DNA of 64,000 nucleotides from CAZIUL01 sp964542475 (GCA_964542475.1 CAZIUL010000001.1:62001-126000); one strand, 5' to 3'. Shown: positions 8,117 to 16,838, numbered from the stretch's first letter. Notes: generated by a model from the letters alone, not told the origin. A program made the numbers and translations.

Positions 8117-8425
8117 ATAGCTTCGGATGTGCCGATTATGCACACGTGGAAAGCTTATGCTCATGGCGCTTTTTGACGCAAGTTCTATTCAGCAAAGAGG
8201 AAACGATAGAGTCCCTTTTAATTCGAGCATCTCTCCTGAATGTGTAAATGAGTTAATCTCTTAAAAATTATATAGTTATTTCGATACCAGGATCCAAGGA
8301 AATGGCATTACCGACAATTCACAGATAAAGGAACGCTTTTTGTTAACATCGAAAGTAATAAAAATACAGGTGTTAACGTTTTTTTATTCGATTAAGGAGA
8401 TTCGGCAACAAGATTAAAATTTAGT
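8117..8425. other. AT-rich non-coding stretch
   Basis: From about 8220 the sequence becomes markedly AT-rich, with runs such as CTTAAAAATTATATAG and AACGTTTTTTTATTCG. There is no convincing reading frame. A promoter for the RNA candidate at 8426-8537 probably lies here, but no good -35/-10 pair stands out. Confidence 0.5.
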
Positions 8426-8537
8426 GGTTTCCCGGTATCTGGTTTTGGTTGAATGAGAAGGGTGCCCATTTCATCTTAAGCGGATTTCGATCCGGGAAAC
8501 CGAAAAAGGCGGGTTCGATAAGAACCTGCCTTTTTTT
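8426..8537 (+). ncRNA. Candidate structured RNA ending in an intrinsic terminator
   Basis: GGTTTCCCGG (8426-8435) pairs with CCGGGAAACC (8492-8501), extended by ATC/GAT past one bulged base. Inside, ATGAGAAGG and CCATTTCAT (about 8452-8470) form a hairpin. Directly after is a terminator, AAGGCGGGTTC / GAACCTGCCTT (8506-8516 and 8522-8532, one G-U pair), followed by TTTTT. It is either a small RNA or a terminator-controlled leader of the glycosyltransferase operon, which starts 182 bases downstream. No known riboswitch consensus was recognised. Confidence 0.45.
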
Positions 8538-8718
8538 ATATCTATTGAGCATTATTCCTTTATGGATCGTTCATATTTTGATACCCATTACAACTTTAAC
8601 GGAGATCTGCCGAAACCTATTTATAAGGGCTGCAATATTACATCCTTTCTGCCTTGGCAGGAAGATGTTACGGTTCCTGGGATAAACATCTGAAGCTCAG
8701 GAGGTTTGAGAGAGCGCT

Positions 8719-9870
8719 ATGAACATCTGCATCACTTCACCCATTTTTCCGCCTGATCTCGGCGGTCCTTCTATTTATGTGCCCAGTTTGGCACGATACC
8801 TTGTCAGCCAGGGGCATAAGGTAAAGGTCATCGCATTTTGCGAGACTCAGGAGCACGAAGCCTATCCTTTCGAGGTTATAACCATACCAAGGTGCTGGAT
8901 GCCGTTCAGGTATCTGCGTTCGTTCTGGGCGATTCTCAAGCATACGCGCGGCGACGACTTGATTTACATCAATGAACATCTGGCCCTTCTTGTTGCCCTG
9001 GCCGGCCGGCTTCTGGGAAAGCCTATGGTAATAAGGATGTGCGTTGACGGGACGTGGGAGATATCCCACAGATTGGGATGGCACAGGGACAGTATTACTG
9101 ATTATGTGAAGAGAAAGTATGGGTTCAAGGTCTGGTTCGCCAGAAAGCTGCAGCTTCTGTGGTGGTCATGGGTACGGAATATAATAGCGCCAAGCCGGTT
9201 TCTAGAGGGTATTGCCCTGGATTACGGGGTTCCTGAACAGAAGATGCGCCAGATCAACAACGCATACCATGGCCCGGAGGAAGTCTCCATGACCCGGGAA
9301 GAAGCGCGCGAGATGTTGGGGATAGGCCAGGATGAGAAGGTGATCCTCACGATTTGCAGGCTCATGATATGGAAGGGAGTGGACGGAATCATCAAGGCGA
9401 TCGAAAAAATGCCCAACGACCATATCCTGTACGTTGTGGGCGATGGTGAAGAGCTGGATAACTGGACCAACCTTGCCGGGTCACTCAATATTGGGGATAG
9501 GGTACGTTTCAAGGGCAACGTTCCTTACGAGAAGATTCCCGCGTATCTGAAGGCGAGCGACGTTTTCGTTTTGAACAGCAACTACGAGGGATTGTCGCAT
9601 ACGCTGCTCGAAGTGATGTGGCTTGGCCTCCCCGCGGTGGTAACCGGTGTGTGCGGCAACGCCGAGCTTGTCGAGGACAACGTCAACGGCTTCACAATTT
9701 CTTTCAACCGGCCTGATGAGATCCGCGAAAAAATCATGAAAATCCTGAACGATCCGGACCTGGCCAAACGGTTTGCCGACAGCTCCAGGGAAAAAGTAAA
9801 GGGGTTTGCACGCAACCGGATATTCAAGAAAACAGAGGATCTGTTCAAGCAGGCAAGTGGTGTGAAATGA
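8719..9870 (+). CDS. Glycosyltransferase family 4
   Basis: 383 residues, cytoplasmic or membrane-associated GT-B enzyme that transfers a sugar from a nucleotide donor onto a glycan or lipid. The N-terminus MNICITSPIFPPDLGGPSIY is the classic GT4 start with the glycine-rich acceptor loop. VILTICRLMIWKGVDGIIKA, VVGDGEELDNW, RVRFKGNVPYEKIPAYLKASDVF and NSNYEGLSHTLLEVMWLGLPAVVT form the donor-binding half, including the EGLSxxLLE variant of the EX7E motif. AGGAGG at 8700-8705 precedes the ATG. The stop overlaps the next start (ATGA), so the two genes are co-translated. Product glycan unknown. Confidence 0.92.
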   Translation: MNICITSPIFPPDLGGPSIYVPSLARYLVSQGHKVKVIAFCETQEHEAYPFEVITIPRCWMPFRYLRSFWAILKHTRGDDLIYINEHLALLVALAGRLLGKPMVIRMCVDGTWEISHRLGWHRDSITDYVKRKYGFKVWFARKLQLLWWSWVRNIIAPSRFLEGIALDYGVPEQKMRQINNAYHGPEEVSMTREEAREMLGIGQDEKVILTICRLMIWKGVDGIIKAIEKMPNDHILYVVGDGEELDNWTNLAGSLNIGDRVRFKGNVPYEKIPAYLKASDVFVLNSNYEGLSHTLLEVMWLGLPAVVTGVCGNAELVEDNVNGFTISFNRPDEIREKIMKILNDPDLAKRFADSSREKVKGFARNRIFKKTEDLFKQASGVK

Positions 9871-11261
9871 AACCGACCGTAATAGTTGGGGCGGGGCTTA
9901 CAGGGCTTTCCACCGGTTACGCACTTCAGCGCGCCGGACACGAGGTCTTGATACTCGAACGTACGGACGTTGTGGGCGGCTTGGCCCGAAGCCTGGATCT
10001 CGGCGGTTATGTTTTCGATTTAGGGCCGCACTATTTTTTCCTGAAGTTCGATCCAAGGGCGGATTTGCTGGTCAGCGAATGCCTCGGAGACAAGGCGGAG
10101 GTCCTGGATTTTCAGGTGTCGGCATGGATCAGGGATCGGAACCTGTCATGGCCTCCCAACCTGAAAGACCTGTTTCGCCTGCCTGCCACAAGTACTCTGA
10201 CCTTCCTCAAAAACAGCATCAGACAGCGTTTTCCAAAGGATTTGGACTGCAAGGGCTTCATATCCGGTTTTTATGGCCGGGCAATCTATCGCGACTTCAT
10301 CGGACCATATATTGACAAGAAAGTGCCTATGCTCGGTCCGGAGAAGCTGCACAGGGATTGGTGGCTCCAGGTGGCAAGGAACATACACAACCAGCACAGG
10401 AGCAGTCGCCATGACGAGGTGAAGGAGATTGAGAGACGCAAACGGGTTCCCCTGGCAGTGCGTGCAAGAGTGTTTTTCAACCTCTTGAAAGGGATATGGT
10501 TGACTGCTGCCGGAAAACAGCTGAACAAGGTCCTCTATCCGTACGGCGGCATGGGAAGTCTGAGCCGGGTCCTGGCTGAAAGGTTCAAGGATGCGGGCGG
10601 CAGGATCGTGTTTGGCGCAAACGACGTCTCGCTTCACAGGTCCGGGAACAGGATCCGGACCGTGCGCTGGAAGGATAACGTTGTCGATGAACCCCGAACA
10701 GTGATCTGGACCGGAGCGGTTCATGGGCTGATGAAGGAGCTTGGCATGCCTGCACCTGACCTTCCGTTTGTCAGGATCGCGCTCGGATTCATCAAGGTCC
10801 GTCGCACTCTGGAACTTCCTCGGTACCTTTATACATACTACTCCCAACCGGAAATTATCTTCAACCGTGCGTATTTTCCGCGCCTTATCACCGGAGGGCT
10901 TGTGCCTCCCGGAAAGGATGCGATCTGTGTCGAAATATCGCCTCCGGACTCCGACAATGACACGCCGCTTGATGATGATCAGCTCAAGGAAAAGATCATC
11001 ATGGGAATGGAAAAGCTGTCGCTCTGCTGTCGGGAAGAGATAGAGGAAATAACCCTGCTCGATATACCGAACGCGTATCCGGTCTATCCGCTGGATTATT
11101 ACGAAACCCTCGACCGTATCTGGGAGGAGCTGAGGCCCATTGAAAACCTGTGGAGCATAGGCCGGTCAGGCCAGTTCCACTACAACAACATGGCCAGGAC
11201 TGTTGCCATGGGCCTGGACCTGGCCGAGCACCTTACCAAGGGAGAACATTCATCCGGTTGA
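9867..11261 (+). CDS. FAD-dependent amine-oxidase-type oxidoreductase
   Basis: 464 residues. VIVGAGLTGLSTGYALQRAGHEV (about 5-27) is the FAD dinucleotide-binding motif, then LERTDVVGGLARS and FDLGPHYFF, as in protoporphyrinogen oxidase and UDP-galactopyranose-mutase-like enzymes. The C-terminus (LWSIGRSGQFHYNNMARTVAMGLDLAE) is the conserved FAD-closing segment. Homologues next to glycosyltransferases are usually named protoporphyrinogen-oxidase-like but often belong to polysaccharide clusters; since a GT4 gene overlaps it by 4 bases, a role in glycan modification is more likely than haem synthesis. That is inference. Confidence 0.85.
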   Translation: MKPTVIVGAGLTGLSTGYALQRAGHEVLILERTDVVGGLARSLDLGGYVFDLGPHYFFLKFDPRADLLVSECLGDKAEVLDFQVSAWIRDRNLSWPPNLKDLFRLPATSTLTFLKNSIRQRFPKDLDCKGFISGFYGRAIYRDFIGPYIDKKVPMLGPEKLHRDWWLQVARNIHNQHRSSRHDEVKEIERRKRVPLAVRARVFFNLLKGIWLTAAGKQLNKVLYPYGGMGSLSRVLAERFKDAGGRIVFGANDVSLHRSGNRIRTVRWKDNVVDEPRTVIWTGAVHGLMKELGMPAPDLPFVRIALGFIKVRRTLELPRYLYTYYSQPEIIFNRAYFPRLITGGLVPPGKDAICVEISPPDSDNDTPLDDDQLKEKIIMGMEKLSLCCREEIEEITLLDIPNAYPVYPLDYYETLDRIWEELRPIENLWSIGRSGQFHYNNMARTVAMGLDLAEHLTKGEHSSG

Positions 11262-11296
11262 TACCACGAAGCCGGAGCCGAATGCGGGCTTTTTAT

Positions 11297-11322
11297 GAAT
11301 CCCCTGGCTTTTCCGGGGATTC
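11297..11322. terminator. Inverted repeat between convergent genes
   Basis: GAATCCCC (11297-11304) and GGGGATTC (11315-11322) pair around a 10-base loop, in the 79-base gap between the FAD enzyme (+) and the Cys-rich gene (-). There is no clear T-run, so terminator function is only plausible. Confidence 0.35.
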
Positions 11323-11340
11323 CTTAACGGACGTTCAGTC

Positions 11341-12012
11341 TCACGGTAGGATTATTCCGCCCGGCGAATCCTGATCGCTTGCCCTATCCGGATCTTCTGG
11401 AGCCGTCGCCGCCCTTTCCTCCTGCAACTCTCTTTCTGTAACCATGCTGTCGAAGTAGGTGGCGATGAAATCGAGGTATACCGTTTCCCCGGAAGCCTTT
11501 TTTGTCATTCTCTTCACGAACTCTTCGAGCCTGGCGATCGTTTTTTTGCAGATATCAGGCTTGTTTTTTCTTAACTCTTCGAACTCTGGGGTGTTTTTCA
11601 TCCTCATGGCCAGGGTCGCGGCAAGCGGATCAGGGTTCGTAGTGACGATTTCGAGGCTGCCAAGATGCATGGGAAGCTGATCAAGGGCCCGGACAATGTC
11701 CTTGTCTTTCATGCGCCTTCCGGCCCGACGCAGCATGTGGAACGCGTGTTCCAGGGACATGGCGGCAATGAACTCGTCTTCTTCGCGGAATGCTTGCGTT
11801 CTTTCATTCACATATTCCCTTCCTGAGGACACGGCTTTTACCATTCGCCGTTCCTTTTGATATTCTTCCCCGGTTTCGAGGTAGGAGCAGTCTTCGGGAC
11901 AGTCAATCCGAATCACGCGGTTTTCGCCGCAGCAAAGGGAGCAGATCGGATTATCGAGTGCGGGGCAGTGCCGCTTGCCTTTTCTGTTGTTGCAGCGCGA
12001 GCATCTGGCCAT
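11341..12012 (-). CDS. Cys-rich putative zinc-binding protein
   Basis: 223 residues, no signal peptide. The first 45 residues hold CSRCNNRKGKRHC, CSLCCGENRV and CPEDCSYL, nine cysteines spaced like a double zinc ribbon. The pattern CxxCCGxxRxxxIxCPxDCxYL recurs in uncharacterised bacterial proteins. The rest is helical and charged (MSLEHAFHMLRRAGRRMKDKDIVRALDQL; FVKRMTKKASG). Function unknown; a metal-binding or nucleic-acid-associated role is a guess. It is the last gene of the minus-strand run from 13434. Confidence 0.7.
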   Translation of the reverse strand: MARCSRCNNRKGKRHCPALDNPICSLCCGENRVIRIDCPEDCSYLETGEEYQKERRMVKAVSSGREYVNERTQAFREEDEFIAAMSLEHAFHMLRRAGRRMKDKDIVRALDQLPMHLGSLEIVTTNPDPLAATLAMRMKNTPEFEELRKNKPDICKKTIARLEEFVKRMTKKASGETVYLDFIATYFDSMVTERELQEERAATAPEDPDRASDQDSPGGIILP

Positions 12013-12041
12013 TGACAGTTCCTTTCAGCTTCGAAACCGAA

Positions 12042-12668
12042 TCATTCGTTCCTTGACGGTCCAATCTCAGGCCTTCCAGCCAGGTCCGATGGAGTGTTGA
12101 TACCATCGAGTATCCCCCTGTCCTTTACTTCGAGTCGGTGTACACGTTCCGGTTCAGCCCTGATGACCTGCCTCAACCCCTGGTCCAGGGAAGCCGCCCT
12201 GATCTCGCAGCCAAGATCCGTGCTGATGAGCACCGGATGGCCGCCTTTCCCATTGTGCCTGGGTTGGATGATTGCGGCGTTTGTTTTCATGTAAACGCGG
12301 GCCATGGAACGCATCGTTTCGCACTCAACAAACGGGTGGTCGACCGGGTGAAGGAAAAAGGCGTCCCATTCGGAACCGATCCTGTCAATCGCATGCCGGA
12401 GCGTTTCCAATGGGCTGTCCGTGGGTACGTCGAGAACAAGCAGGTCCACGCCGCACAACCGGGGGAAACCGCTTTGGCGGGCCAGGTCCCTGTAAGTAAC
12501 GGCAAGGATCGATGAGATGCCCGCGTCCCGGTATGAAGCCGCGATCGTTTCGATGAATGTTGAGCCTCTAAGGGGGAGGAGGGCCTTTGGCCTGCCCATG
12601 CGCCTGGAAAAGCCGCCAGCGAGTATGACAGAGCCGATGAGCGGGGTCTGCTTACCAGGAGAAGTCAT
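12042..12668 (-). CDS. MocA/MobA-like nucleotidyltransferase
   Basis: About 208 residues. SVILAGGFSRRMGRPKALLPLRGSTFIE is the NTP-transferase signature LAGGxSxRMGxxKxLL. FFLHPVDHPFVECETM contains the metal-binding Asp-x-Pro equivalent (PVDHP), and GKGGHPVLIS matches the 'GrxGHPvlf' motif of MocA (molybdopterin cytidylyltransferase). It probably makes the MCD form of the molybdenum cofactor. The start at 12668 is preferred, overlapping the end of the xdhC-like gene by 17 bases; an ATG at 12683 is an alternative. Next to an XdhC-type gene this is a standard molybdo-enzyme maturation pair. Confidence 0.83.
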   Translation of the reverse strand: MTSPGKQTPLIGSVILAGGFSRRMGRPKALLPLRGSTFIETIAASYRDAGISSILAVTYRDLARQSGFPRLCGVDLLVLDVPTDSPLETLRHAIDRIGSEWDAFFLHPVDHPFVECETMRSMARVYMKTNAAIIQPRHNGKGGHPVLISTDLGCEIRAASLDQGLRQVIRAEPERVHRLEVKDRGILDGINTPSDLAGRPEIGPSRNE

Positions 12669-13434
12669 CCTGACTGTTCCCATGAGATGTTGCGACGATC
12701 TGGGCAGCGATCGAGATTGCGATAGCTCCGGGTGTCCTGCCACCGATGTTGAGCCCGATCGGTGCGTGTACCGCGTGCAGTTTTGTTTCGGAAACTCCTT
12801 CGGAGCGGAGCTGGTCCAGGGTTTTCTTGACCTTTTGTTTCGATCCGATCATGCCAAGGTATGCCACTGGAAGGCCAACGACCAGCCTGAGCGATTCAAG
12901 GTCTAGTTTGTGCTGGTGAGTCACGATGATCACGTGGTCATGCTCGCCGGGTTTCAGGTTTTCTACAGCCTTTTCCGGGAGCATGGGGTAAAGCGATGCC
13001 CCGGGAAAGCGCTCCCCGTTGCAGAACTCCGGTCTTTCGTCGATAATCACCGGTCTCATCCCAAGCAGTGGAGAAAGGGTGTAGAGTGCGTGGCTTATGT
13101 GTCCGCCGCCGAACAGCACCAGCCTGTTCGTGCTTCCTACGGTTTCGAGTAGAATCTTTGTTTTGCCACCGCATTCCATGTCCAGGTCGCTTTTCAGCTC
13201 AATCGAAAGAAAACGGTTTTTCCCCGCGCCCATCAGGAGTGCTGCCTCGTCTGTAACCTTTTTTTCAAGTGCGCCGCCGCCGATCGTTCCGAATGTTTCG
13301 CCGTGTGGAAACACGAGCATCCTGGCGCCGATTTCCCGCGGCACAGAGCCTGTCGTCTCCACAACGGTTGCCATGACCGCGCCGCGGTTGTTGTCCATGG
13401 CTTCTTTCAACGCTTCCACAAACTCGGAATTCAT
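12652..13434 (-). CDS. XdhC/CoxI family molybdoenzyme maturation protein
   Basis: 260 residues. The N-terminal XdhC/CoxI domain reads AVMATVVETTGSVPREIGARMLVF and GTIGGGALE. A Rossmann-type middle, RLVLFGGGHISHALYTLSPLLGMRPVIIDERPEF, and the C-terminal VAYLGMIGSKQKVKKTLDQL with HAPIGLNIGGRTPGAIAISIAAQIVA are both family hallmarks. XdhC inserts sulfurated molybdenum cofactor into xanthine-dehydrogenase-type enzymes, but no such enzyme is in the window. The ATG at 13434 has AAGGA very close upstream; the frame stays open for 243 bases further, but that part does not look like the family. Confidence 0.88.
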   Translation of the reverse strand: MNSEFVEALKEAMDNNRGAVMATVVETTGSVPREIGARMLVFPHGETFGTIGGGALEKKVTDEAALLMGAGKNRFLSIELKSDLDMECGGKTKILLETVGSTNRLVLFGGGHISHALYTLSPLLGMRPVIIDERPEFCNGERFPGASLYPMLPEKAVENLKPGEHDHVIIVTHQHKLDLESLRLVVGLPVAYLGMIGSKQKVKKTLDQLRSEGVSETKLHAVHAPIGLNIGGRTPGAIAISIAAQIVATSHGNSQDDFSW

Positions 13435-13711
13435 GTCCTTAAGCCTCGACAATGCGCTGTGATCTGCTTCAGCACCGGTTTTGATGAGTGAAAGATTACT
13501 ATAACATTTAGCAACAGGAAGTTTAAGAGCTGAATCAGGAAGATGGTGTTGGGCCAACCACCCGTGCCTGCCATCCGGTTCGATATCAAAGAGGTGTTCA
13601 GAGTTCAAGAAGAGAAAAGTGGCTTCAGGAGGAGGGTAAGCACGAAGCGGGTGGCCAACCATGAAGAAGACAACCACAGGGAGTTGCCTCTGCTTCCCGG
13701 ATGCTTATCCT

Positions 13712-14506
13712 CTATTCGAAAAGCGCTCCGAGGCTTTGTCTGAAAAGTTCATCCGCCTCATTATCCGACATTCGTTCCATTTCCGCGCGCCGCACCAGCT
13801 CCTGCCTGAGCCGGCTGATCCGCTTTCCGTCCGCTTCTGCGGATGATTCCCTGTAGAGCTCGCCCACAATCCGACGCGCCAGAAGATCGAGCTCTTCGAT
13901 GCGCCTCGGAGTGTGAACATTTCGTACCGGTGGTGTCCAGGGTACAAAGTTCCGGGCGTTTTCCCGGAGATCGTTGGCAAGCGCGTGAAGCTCTTCCCAA
14001 TCGAACTCAACCGTGTTTATCGAGGCGAGGGGCTCATCCCAGGGATCCTGTCCGGGCGCATCGAAGCGATCAGCATCTTTCAGAATGACCTCGTCAGGGA
14101 TCTTCCGTCCCCTCGCCGCGTTCAAGCGCAGGCATACATCCGGAGGAGTGTCGAGAAGGACCAGCGCATGAGGCACTTCGAGTTCGCGGGCCAGTGTGAC
14201 CAGCTCGAACCGCATGCTCCGAAAGTAGTTCAGGTCATCGAGAATGACGCTCAATCCCTGCTCGAGCGCGGACTTTACCCGATCCAGTGTCATCTTGCGC
14301 ACGGCAGGTTCGAGTTCAGGAAGGAACTCCTGTTTGAGCGCGGGAATTTCCGACCGAACCGTATCCGATGCTATCAGTATGGTTGTAATGCCGAACTTCT
14401 CCTGAAGAAGCTGTCCCAGGCGGTTTGCTAACGTGGACTTGCCTGATGCGGGCAGACCTGCCAGTACAACGAGGATGTTCTGTTCTTGGAGCTCATCACC
14501 CTGCAT
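13712..14506 (-). CDS. P-loop kinase resembling KTI12 / seryl-tRNA(Sec) kinase
   Basis: 264 residues. P-loop GLPASGKST (17-25), IASDTVRSEIP (45-54), and VILDDLNYFRSMRFELVTLAREL (about 88-109), where Asp90-Asp91 and RSMR reproduce the 'DDxxYYRSMRYEvxxLAR' block of PSTK/KTI12 proteins. LLDTPPDVCLRLNAARGRKIPDEVI (118-141) matches their 'LDxPLExCLxRNxxR...vPdEvI' block. PSTK phosphorylates Ser-tRNA(Sec) in archaea and eukaryotes; KTI12 is a tRNA-modification factor. The bacterial role is unknown. The ATG at 14506 has GGAG about 10 bases upstream. It is divergent from sucC. Confidence 0.7.
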   Translation of the reverse strand: MQGDELQEQNILVVLAGLPASGKSTLANRLGQLLQEKFGITTILIASDTVRSEIPALKQEFLPELEPAVRKMTLDRVKSALEQGLSVILDDLNYFRSMRFELVTLARELEVPHALVLLDTPPDVCLRLNAARGRKIPDEVILKDADRFDAPGQDPWDEPLASINTVEFDWEELHALANDLRENARNFVPWTPPVRNVHTPRRIEELDLLARRIVGELYRESSAEADGKRISRLRQELVRRAEMERMSDNEADELFRQSLGALFE

Positions 14507-14562
14507 GACATTTGTTCTCCGGCAAGAAACCGTTTGTTTACAATCCAGCTTGACTTTTTTAA

Positions 14563-14591
14563 TTGACGCAGGCTTTTCATGCAATTAATAT
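14563..14591 (+). promoter_or_regulatory. Sigma70-type promoter for sucCD
   Basis: TTGACG (14563-14568), a 17-base spacer and TAATAT (14586-14591) are a near-consensus promoter about 130 bases upstream of sucC, in the divergent gap with the kinase gene. The long leader (about 130 bases) shows no recognised riboswitch. Confidence 0.6.
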
Positions 14592-14727
14592 TCGTCAATT
14601 TATACGTTTGTGACCATTTTGGACAGGAAGTGCCGGCTCCGGTGCTTTTGCTTTTCCACATTTCGCCCCCTGCAGTGCCGAGGTTCCATTCGGGGGCAAG
14701 AAGACCGAAAACAGATGAGGAGCATCG

Positions 14728-15891
14728 ATGAAAATTCATGAGTATCAGGCCAAGGAGGTTTTTGCCGAATACGGCATCCCCGTACCCAGAGGACGTGTAG
14801 TGGGTACGCCGGGCGATGCGGGTGTATTTTTTGATGAATTGAAAGCGGATGTTTCCGTTGTCAAGGCTCAGATTCACGCCGGTGGCCGCGGCAAGGGAGG
14901 CGGAGTCAAGCTGGTGCGTTCTGCGAAGGAGGCGGTGCAGGCCGCCGAGAAGATCATATCGAAACCGCTCGTAACTCACCAGACCGGGCCCGAAGGGCAA
15001 GCGGTGAAAAAGATCCTGGTGGAGGAAGGCTCTTCCATTGAAAGGGAGTTTTATCTGGGGCTGGCTGTTGACAGAAAGATCAGCGCACCGGTCATGATGG
15101 CTTCCACGGAAGGCGGAGTGGAGATCGAGGAGGTGGCCAGGAAAACTCCTGAGAAGATCCTGAAGGCAACGGTGGACCCTGCAATGGGGCTTCCTCCCTT
15201 CAAGGCCCGTGAACTCGCATTCAAGCTGGGGCTTTCGGGAAAGGCTGTCAACCAGGCGGTGAAGGTGATGATCGCCCTGGCCAGGATTTTCATGGAGAGG
15301 GATTGTTCACTGGCAGAGATCAACCCTCTTATCCTTACCACCGAGGGTGATATCATGGCGATTGACGCCAAGATGAACTTCGATTCCAACGGGCTTTTCA
15401 GGCAGGCGAACATAGTAGAATACCGCGATCTGGACGAGGAGGATCCAAGGGAGGTCGATGCTGCGGAGTATGGCCTGTCCTACATATCCCTGGACGGAAA
15501 CATCGGTTGCCTTGTGAACGGCGCAGGCCTTGCGATGGCGACAATGGACATAATCAAACTCCACGGTGGAGAGCCTGCCAACTTCCTTGACGTGGGAGGC
15601 GGCGCTACAACGGAGCAGGTTACCAAAGCCTTCAAGATCATCCTGACGGATGAAAAGGTCAAGGGGGTTCTGGTCAACATCTTTGGAGGAATCATGCAGT
15701 GCGATATCATCGCACAAGGTGTTGTAGCTGCTGCAAAGGAGATCGGCGTATCGGTGCCCCTCGTGGTGCGGCTCGAAGGCACGAACGTTGACAAGGGGAA
15801 GTCCATTTTGAAGGAGAGCGGGCTAAACCTCATCTCCGCTGATTCCATGTCGGACGCAGCGTCAAAGGTAGTGGATGCGACCAGGAGCTGA
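14728..15891 (+). CDS. sucC: Succinate-CoA ligase [ADP-forming] subunit beta
   Basis: TCA-cycle enzyme that converts succinyl-CoA, phosphate and NDP to succinate, CoA and NTP. 387 residues, the normal length. Begins MKIHEYQAKEVFAEYGIPVP; the ATP-grasp loop is HAGGRGKGGGVKLV (about 53-66); AEINPLILT is the metal-binding segment; FLDVGGGAT and VNIFGGIMQCDIIAQG are the CoA-ligase core. GAGGAG precedes the ATG. It is followed 80 bases later by sucD, and the two products form the heterotetramer. Confidence 0.97.
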   Translation: MKIHEYQAKEVFAEYGIPVPRGRVVGTPGDAGVFFDELKADVSVVKAQIHAGGRGKGGGVKLVRSAKEAVQAAEKIISKPLVTHQTGPEGQAVKKILVEEGSSIEREFYLGLAVDRKISAPVMMASTEGGVEIEEVARKTPEKILKATVDPAMGLPPFKARELAFKLGLSGKAVNQAVKVMIALARIFMERDCSLAEINPLILTTEGDIMAIDAKMNFDSNGLFRQANIVEYRDLDEEDPREVDAAEYGLSYISLDGNIGCLVNGAGLAMATMDIIKLHGGEPANFLDVGGGATTEQVTKAFKIILTDEKVKGVLVNIFGGIMQCDIIAQGVVAAAKEIGVSVPLVVRLEGTNVDKGKSILKESGLNLISADSMSDAASKVVDATRS

Positions 15892-15911
15892 TCGGCCGCG
15901 TCTTTCCATGA

Positions 15912-15930
15912 CAGGAGAGAGTGTCTCCTG
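15912..15930 (+). other. Intercistronic hairpin between sucC and sucD
   Basis: CAGGAGA and TCTCCTG (7 base pairs) around the loop GAGTG. There is no T-run, so it is not a strong terminator. It could protect the upstream mRNA or set the subunit ratio. Confidence 0.4.
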
Positions 15931-15971
15931 GAGCGGGCAGGGCCGGATGATGATAGAAAGGCTGAACGAAA

Positions 15972-16838
15972 ATGAGCATTTATGTAGACAAGAACACCAA
16001 ATTAATCGTGCAGGGCATGACCGGGAAAGCGGGATGGTTCCACACCAGCACCTGCATCGAGTACGGAACCAAGGTGGTTGGCGGTGTCTCCCCAGGTAAA
16101 GGCGGGACGACTCATGAAGGCATTCCCGTCTTCAACACAGTGGCTGATGCCAAGGAAAAGACGGGTGCCAATGCCACCGTGATTTTTGTGCCGCCTCCGT
16201 TCGCGGCCGATGCCATTCTCGAGGCGATCGATGCCGGTCTCGAGCTTGCGGTGTGTATCACCGAGGGCATTCCGATCGTTGACATGATGAAGGTGAAAGC
16301 TGTTCTCAACAGGAGCTCCACGCGCCTGATAGGCCCCAACTGTCCGGGCATCATCACACCGGGCGAGTGCAAGATAGGAATCATGCCGGGGTATATTCAC
16401 AAGCCGGGCCCGATCGGAGTGATTTCGCGCAGCGGCACCTTGACATATGAGGCGGTCTGGCAGCTGAGCGATCTGGGGCTCGGCCAGTCAACATGCATCG
16501 GGATGGGCGGCGACCCGGTCAACGGTGTGAACTTCATCGATGTGATCGGAGCTTTCAACGATGATCCCAAGACCGAAGGGATCGTGATGATCGGCGAAAT
16601 CGGCGGTACAGCGGAAGAGGAGGCCGCCGCTTTCATCAAGGAGAATGTTGATAAGCCCGTGGCCGCGTTCATTGCCGGTATTACAGCACCGGCGGGCAAG
16701 CGGATGGGCCATGCCGGGGCCATCATCTCCGGCGGAAAAGGTACAGCACCGGAAAAAATAAAGGCGCTTGACGAAGCCGGTGTGCACGTGGCGCGAAGCC
16801 CCGCGGAGATGGGCGCGATTTTGAAAAAGAACCTGTAA
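15972..16838 (+). CDS. sucD: Succinate-CoA ligase subunit alpha
   Basis: 288 residues. GMTGKAGWFHTSTCIEYGTKVVGGVSPGKGG is the CoA-binding fold (a variant of GxTGxxGxxH); GPNCPGIITPGECKIGIMPG and SRSGTLTYEAVWQL follow; GHAGAIISGGKGTA holds the histidine that is phosphorylated during catalysis. Partner of SucC just upstream. TGATAGAAAGG lies upstream of the ATG. The gene ends before a half copy of the palindromic element; no clear terminator was seen. Confidence 0.97.
   Translation: MSIYVDKNTKLIVQGMTGKAGWFHTSTCIEYGTKVVGGVSPGKGGTTHEGIPVFNTVADAKEKTGANATVIFVPPPFAADAILEAIDAGLELAVCITEGIPIVDMMKVKAVLNRSSTRLIGPNCPGIITPGECKIGIMPGYIHKPGPIGVISRSGTLTYEAVWQLSDLGLGQSTCIGMGGDPVNGVNFIDVIGAFNDDPKTEGIVMIGEIGGTAEEEAAAFIKENVDKPVAAFIAGITAPAGKRMGHAGAIISGGKGTAPEKIKALDEAGVHVARSPAEMGAILKKNL

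Noticed and set aside
8449..8685. 78-residue frame overlapping the RNA candidate
   Set aside because: It crosses the terminator stem and has no domain or ribosome site.
8797..8813. TTGGCACGATACCTTG, resembling a sigma54 promoter
   Set aside because: It lies inside the glycosyltransferase gene and the two boxes are one base too far apart.
13435..13677. 81-residue N-terminal extension of the XdhC-like frame
   Set aside because: The residues do not match the XdhC/CoxI family, which starts near the ATG at 13434. The stretch has a short inverted repeat (CCACCCG/CGGGTGG) and may be a decayed intergenic repeat.
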